Positions 59,389 to 64,000 of a stretch of DNA of 64,000 nucleotides are shown piece after piece. Numbering within the stretch: the stretch's first letter is position 1; every line of letters begins with the position of its first letter. The stretch covers positions 620,001 through 684,000 of the forward strand of contig JACGCN010000025.1 of NCBI GenBank assembly GCA_014905825.1, given 5' to 3'. Both the position numbers and the translations under genes were made by a program. The notes beneath the pieces were generated by a model, which did no database searches, was not told the DNA's origin, and saw only the letters and a list, made by a program, of their open reading frames with translations. Source of the stretch: Lyophyllum atratum (Eukaryota; Basidiomycota; Agaricomycetes; Agaricales; Lyophyllaceae).

Positions 59389-59591
59389 TTGTGCTTTTCA
59401 CTGAGTGAAGTTCACGGGAATAATCTGCGGGTAAAGGTGCTGTCTTTTTTTGAAAATTCTTCAGTGTAGAGCTGAGTTCACACGTGGTAAATATTTGGTA
59501 ACAGGCTCAATACTCCTATTTAGGGCAGGTTCAAACTACCCTTCCTCCAATTCCACATTATGCTACTAATAAATACGATGTACAGTATCCT

Positions 59592-62067
59592 TTACTCCAT
59601 CTTAACCCGCCATACTGATATAGGAAGAGCTAAAAGGACCTTGAGTGGCATTTTCAAAGATGTAACAGGGGCCTTACCTTGTAGTTTACGTGCTCTGGGA
59701 ATTATGAAAGTGACCAACAAAACCACTCCGACAACCATACACAACGCAGACATGGCGTAATAGCCGTCACGTCGAGTGATGCACACTCCATTGAGGTCCT
59801 TACATGTTGCCTTTCCATGGTCTGATACGCATTCTGTCGCTAGTGGGATGTCAACAACAGGGAGATGATTAAAAAAAAATGATCCCACGAACTTTGAAGA
59901 GTGATACCTTCGGCCACTTGACAAGTCGCATCAGTCAAAAGATCCACGCCTACAAAATAACATCAGCGTATAGTTTATGTTATGACGATTGAACATACCT
60001 TTCAGCACAAACCATTTAGGCCAAGTGCCTCCCATGTTGGTAAAAGTGTTCAACAGCTGTTGAAGGCGATGAAAACCAGATGATGGAAATCATGTATATC
60101 ATCAGACTCACAGTCATATACGTTCCCCCGATGAGAGGATCAGAAACCCGAGTGTGGAAGGCGGATATGCCGACGAATTGCACAGTTCTGCGTGGTTCGT
60201 CAGTAACAGTCTTTGCAGGGTAAAAAAAATTAGCTCACGATGCGAAAGAGGAAATCACCGTATGTATGATCAAAAAGAGGAAAAATCCGATAGAAATTGG
60301 GGCTTTTGGGAACCACAAGACGATGAGAGTGGCGATGAGGGCCAACAAGAGACGCGGCGCAAATGCAATTAACCAAGGACGGAGAGGCTTATCACCCCTC
60401 GACCATTTAGCCGCCAGCCATCCTCCCATGATTTGGAAAGGGAAATCGATAAGAACTACGAGGGCCAAGTCCTCGCGTTTGAATCCCTTCTCCACCATCT
60501 TTAGCGAAGTTACGGCTTCATTCGCTGCGAAACCAATCTTCGCAACTAGGTGCACCAGGACAAGTATTTGGACATCTTAAGCAGCTGTTAGTCAGGGAAG
60601 CACTCGAAGTGAATACAGAGAGTCGTACGGCGGAGTTTGCAGATCGTCCATATGGTTTTATATACCGATTTTATGCTCATCTCGGCTTCGTTGGCAGGTT
60701 CCTTGTCCTAAACCACAAGTCAGGTTGATAGCCGCCTTTGTGTGAAAACAGTGGACTTACTTCTTTTTTGAAAAATAGAAGCCACAAGGTCACTGTGTAG
60801 CAAACGACACTCCAAAACTTCAGGTACGCAGCTAGGGTTAGATGCGGAACACCCCATTTCGTACTGGTTGGACCGGTTAATGTGGACCTAACTCGAATTG
60901 AGTGGAACTTACGCAAATGCTTCGCTATTGAAAGCAAGGAAGACCGTGAAAGAAGCGAAGAATCCAGTATTGAGACCTATAGTCTGACAAGTAGATGCAT
61001 AGGAAAGACAGTCCTGAGAAAGAAGAGTAAGGGCCCAGCCTGTTTTGTCTCTTGAGTCGAGTCTTCCTTTTCAAGATTATGAGGACTAACCGTCGACGGC
61101 AATATCTATGTGTCATACTTGAGTAAATCCAGATCCAGTGAACGCGCCTTACTCACCTTGGGTTGCAGAGAAGAACACGAGGGATGTAAACACCACCGAT
61201 AACTCTATAATGTTGTTGGCCGGCTGAGTTAGAAGAAAAAGTCATGTCAGAGGAGATAGATCGAATGAATAGCACGCGAATTACATCGTCAAGCAACTTC
61301 TGGACATTTAAGGAGATATACAGCATCAAACTCCCAACGATGAACTGCATAGGTAATATCCAGGACTTCCGGCGTCCAATGCGGGTAAAATATACGGAGT
61401 CGACTATAGGAGACCACAATAATTTGAGCGAGTAAGGATAGCTTGCGAGAGAGAATGTCGCTAGTTGTGAATAAGATAAATGTTCTCTGAGAATGAATGG
61501 GACAGAGCCTATGGAAAGGTTTAGAAGGCGTTAGGGTGTAAACCAGAGTACATACCGAGTGCAAGGCCCAGCTAGCCCGAACAACTTGATGTCAACGGAC
61601 AAGTACATTGAAAGCAGCAGAATACACACCGGCACTCCCTGGATAAGGTCTTTTCGATGTATCCCGTGAGTAACATCACTCGTACGCGCAGAACTTGGTG
61701 GCTTACACAGTATACACAGCAGCACCATGTTGCGCTTGTCCTTGGCTCCTATTGGACGTTTCGAAGGGTTCATCTCCTCCACCTCCGAATCCTCATCGTC
61801 TCGTAAACCTCGCGACGCTCTTTCTCGCTCCTCTTCTCCCAATAAACTAAGCTCAACTCCTTCTTCAGCGTCATCGATACCCATGCGCGGGGTTCGGGGA
61901 GTTTTGGGAGTTCGAGGATTAATTTGAATGCTATTAAGGGAAGAGGAAACCGCCATGGAGTTTCCCGAAATAGATGTAGGTTTCATGTCCTCCTCGTCAG
62001 CCACTGCCTGTTGTTGGTCGTGCTCCGCGTTGTTTGATTTTTTGCCTTTTTTGCGGCGTACCGACAT
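59592..62067 (-). CDS. acetyl-CoA transporter, SLC33/AT-1 family
   Basis: A multi-pass ER/Golgi membrane carrier that brings acetyl-CoA into the lumen for protein and glycan acetylation. The start ATG 62067 (MSVRRKKGKKSNNAEHDQQQ) is followed by a hydrophilic N-terminal tail of roughly 110 residues with TPRTPRMG repeats. Then come family signatures: LIQGVPVG, LKLLWSPIVDSVYFTRIGRR, DIAVDGWALTLLS, NSEAFA, and later KMVEKGFKREDLALVVLID and LNTFTNMGGTWPKWFVL. These are strongly diagnostic of AT-1. There are about 11 exons. The last intron (59630-59677, 48 nt) can be read through without a stop, but removing it restores LQALPISVWRVKME, stop TAA 59592-59594. Confidence 0.93.
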
Positions 62068-63352
62068 ACAAAGGCTGAATGTCGTCCAAGAAAGTCGGGG
62101 AGGCTACTAGTGATGTCCGCGCTGGCAAATACCAAACAAGCTGTGCGCCACGTGGCCAAACTGAAAATGTGATCACTGATCATGATGGTTGCTCCCACCA
62201 GAAATATCAAGTCCGCGAGTTTTGTTACTTTCAGACACCAATGCAGCAGGCGTCGAGAACTGTCCGCCCTCCTCCAAGATTCTGATCCATTTCACGTGTC
62301 TATACCAAGGCTTCTCTCAGGAGATCAACATCCCGGACTTCGACGTTCGACACATACAACACGAATCATACAAATCTGCAATCTTGTGCTCATAGTCCGA
62401 ATGATTCCCACCCACCATCCACTATAGCAACCTCAGACTAGAGTCCATTCTCAAAATGCCTCGCATGCGACAAACAACCTTTCTGCGAGCCTGAATTTGA
62501 ACAGGAAGCCTCGGTGTTCGATGATAGGTCTTGTCTGAGATCTTAGCCTATTTGGATTCCCTTCACCTGTTCCTCCCCACTTTCATTCGAAGTCGGCTAT
62601 TGCTCAGCCCGGGCTGTCCAGGATCTCATGCGATCAATCACCGATTCAAGAACTGTAAGGTACGCTGGCAGAGTGTCGTCGTGACTGACCCGCGAAGCTC
62701 TGCTAGAATCCTAAAAGTTCGGATACGACAAGAACCACTCTCAGTAATCCTTCCCGCAGTCGCCCGTTCAGAGTTACCGGCTGAGGCGAGTGACGGGACT
62801 GATGCTCCGTGTCATGGGCACTAGGCGTCGGTGGTTCATTGCCCTTGTTAATCCTTGAATATCGCGCTTCCCTTGTCAACTTGTCGGACCATAGCCTCAG
62901 GAAGACGCCTTATGGATCTTTGTCTGCGTATTTCACATGAAATATACTCGTGGGCCCACCACATTGCGCCCGGCGTCCAGATCGGGAGGAGCGCGATTTT
63001 TTGAATTTTACGGCAGAACGTGCATTGCATAGCTAATATTCTTCTGTTCGCAGATTGGGCGCATGGTGTCTATCCGGCTCCTTGTATACCCATGTATCTC
63101 CCTCGATGGCTGCGCGGCTTCGCTTTTCGTTCCTCACGCCACTGCACTTTGGCTTCATGAACACGACGGCTGTCCTGTTTCTGATGTTTCCCATCATCAG
63201 GTCGGCCATTTACATTTTTAGACCATGACAGAGTTCTTGTTGTGATCGAGACTGGATCTACTGAAACATATAAAGCGTCACATCTTTCAACGTGAACTCC
63301 CAAACAGGTTCGCCTCCCAACCCCCCACGACCACCACTATCATAAAGCAAGG
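62068..63352. promoter_or_regulatory. intergenic/promoter region, transporter and P450
   Basis: About 1.3 kb between divergent genes. It holds GCCACGTGGC (62147-62156), a 10-bp palindrome with an E-box about 80 bp upstream of the transporter start, and TATAAAG at 63269-63275, about 80 bp before the P450 ATG. Short frames between 62180 and 63300 show no motif. Confidence 0.45.
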
Positions 63353-64000
63353 ATGCTCTGGAGCTTGATTTCTAACACGTTAATAATCTGCTTGGGCGTC
63401 ATCTTGGTCTTTCTGGTCCGATTTACGCTCCACTTCGTCAAGGGACGCCTCGCTTTGAAACATATTCCTGGACCACGAACATCATCGTTACTGTGGGGTG
63501 AAGAATGGGTGCTTTACCATAGCCTACCTGGTTCTCCCTATCTCCGTTGGCATAAGCAGTTCGGTAAGGTCGTCAGGTTCCAGGGCGCGTTCGGTGTGAG
63601 TGACATCATGATCATCTATCACTATCACTATAGTTTCTTCCATTTCTTTCCTGGCACTAACGCTCTTCCGTATATCTAGCACCAGATCCTATCTATCACT
63701 GACTCTCGAGCGATATCGTTCATTATTGGGGAGGGAATATACAGCTTTCCTAAACCCTACGGCGTTCGAGCGTGGTTCAAGGCAACCCTGGGCGAAGGTA
63801 TACTTTGGGTTGAAGGTAAGCGCCAAGTGGATTTATGTGTCTCATGGTTACTAACCATAGCGACGAAACTCAGGCAAGGCAGCCCACGAAAAGCAAAGGC
63901 GGACATTGGCCCCGGCCCTGAGGTATGTTTCCAGACCACATTTTCTCGTCAGCCACCTCGTTCCTTAACGCTATGACTTTAAATCTAGTCAACAGTCGGT
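63353..64000 (+). CDS. cytochrome P450, 5' part cut by the window end
   Basis: The N-terminus of a microsomal P450. ATG 63353 opens a hydrophobic membrane anchor (MLWSLISNTLIICLGVILVF), followed by the proline-rich hinge KHIPGPRTSSLLWG. Then YLRWHKQFGKVVRFQGAFG and, after an intron, HQILSITDSRAISFIIGE. The segment WVEGKAAHEKQRRTLAPALS matches the helix C region (Gxx-H-xxQR-xx-xPAFS) of fungal monooxygenases. Three introns are visible. The heme-binding cysteine lies beyond the window, so family and activity cannot be judged. Confidence 0.9.

Overview
This is a gene-dense nuclear contig from a filamentous basidiomycete, most likely an Agaricomycete. The coding genes are broken by many introns of roughly 45-65 nt, and intergenic gaps are mostly a few hundred bases. 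The gene families are fungal: PHO85, VAC8, the small-subunit processome factor UTP5, a very large hybrid histidine kinase, a GH43/CBM35 exo-beta-1,3-galactanase of the Phanerochaete type, and a P450. I found no tRNA, rRNA or CRISPR array. The only hint of a mobile element is a short retropepsin-like fragment. Gene models were built by hand from splice signals and family motifs.

Layout. 0-8 kb: the 3' part of a Ser/Pro-rich protein of unknown role, an unknown low-complexity protein (minus), and an MFS transporter (minus). 8-11.6 kb: a secreted GXSXG lipase (minus) and an Fpg/MutM-type DNA glycosylase (plus). 12-16.3 kb: UTP5 (minus) and the cyclin-dependent kinase PHO85 (plus), head to head over about 370 bp. 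16.5-26.9 kb: one roughly 10.3-kb hybrid histidine kinase gene (minus). 27-32.3 kb: the mRNA export helicase SUB2 (minus) and a VIT/vWA protein (minus). 33-37 kb: the mitochondrial dicarboxylate carrier (plus), convergent with a secreted galactanase (minus). 37.5-43.1 kb: the retropepsin-like fragment, the rRNA-processing helicase ROK1 (plus) and an HMG-box factor (plus). 43.1-46.6 kb: CCA1 tRNA nucleotidyltransferase and an acyl-protein-thioesterase-like hydrolase (both minus). 47-55.2 kb: VAC8, a GH16 beta-glucanase and a BAG-domain co-chaperone (all plus). 55.6-62.1 kb: a GYF-domain protein and an acetyl-CoA transporter (both minus). 63.35 kb to the end: the start of a P450 (plus).

Most genes are housekeeping functions that do not form one pathway. 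Three of them act in RNA metabolism or ribosome assembly (UTP5, SUB2, ROK1) and one in tRNA maturation (CCA1). Three encode secreted hydrolases. No biosynthetic or defence cluster is visible.

The most unusual signals are: a 6-nt micro-exon in the galactanase; three GC-AG introns needed to keep conserved frames; apparent frameshifts in the BAG gene and in the glycosylase tail; two stopless 48-nt introns; a 362-nt intron in SUB2; a kinase-like domain with substituted catalytic motifs at the head of the hybrid kinase; and several phased palindromic promoter motifs.
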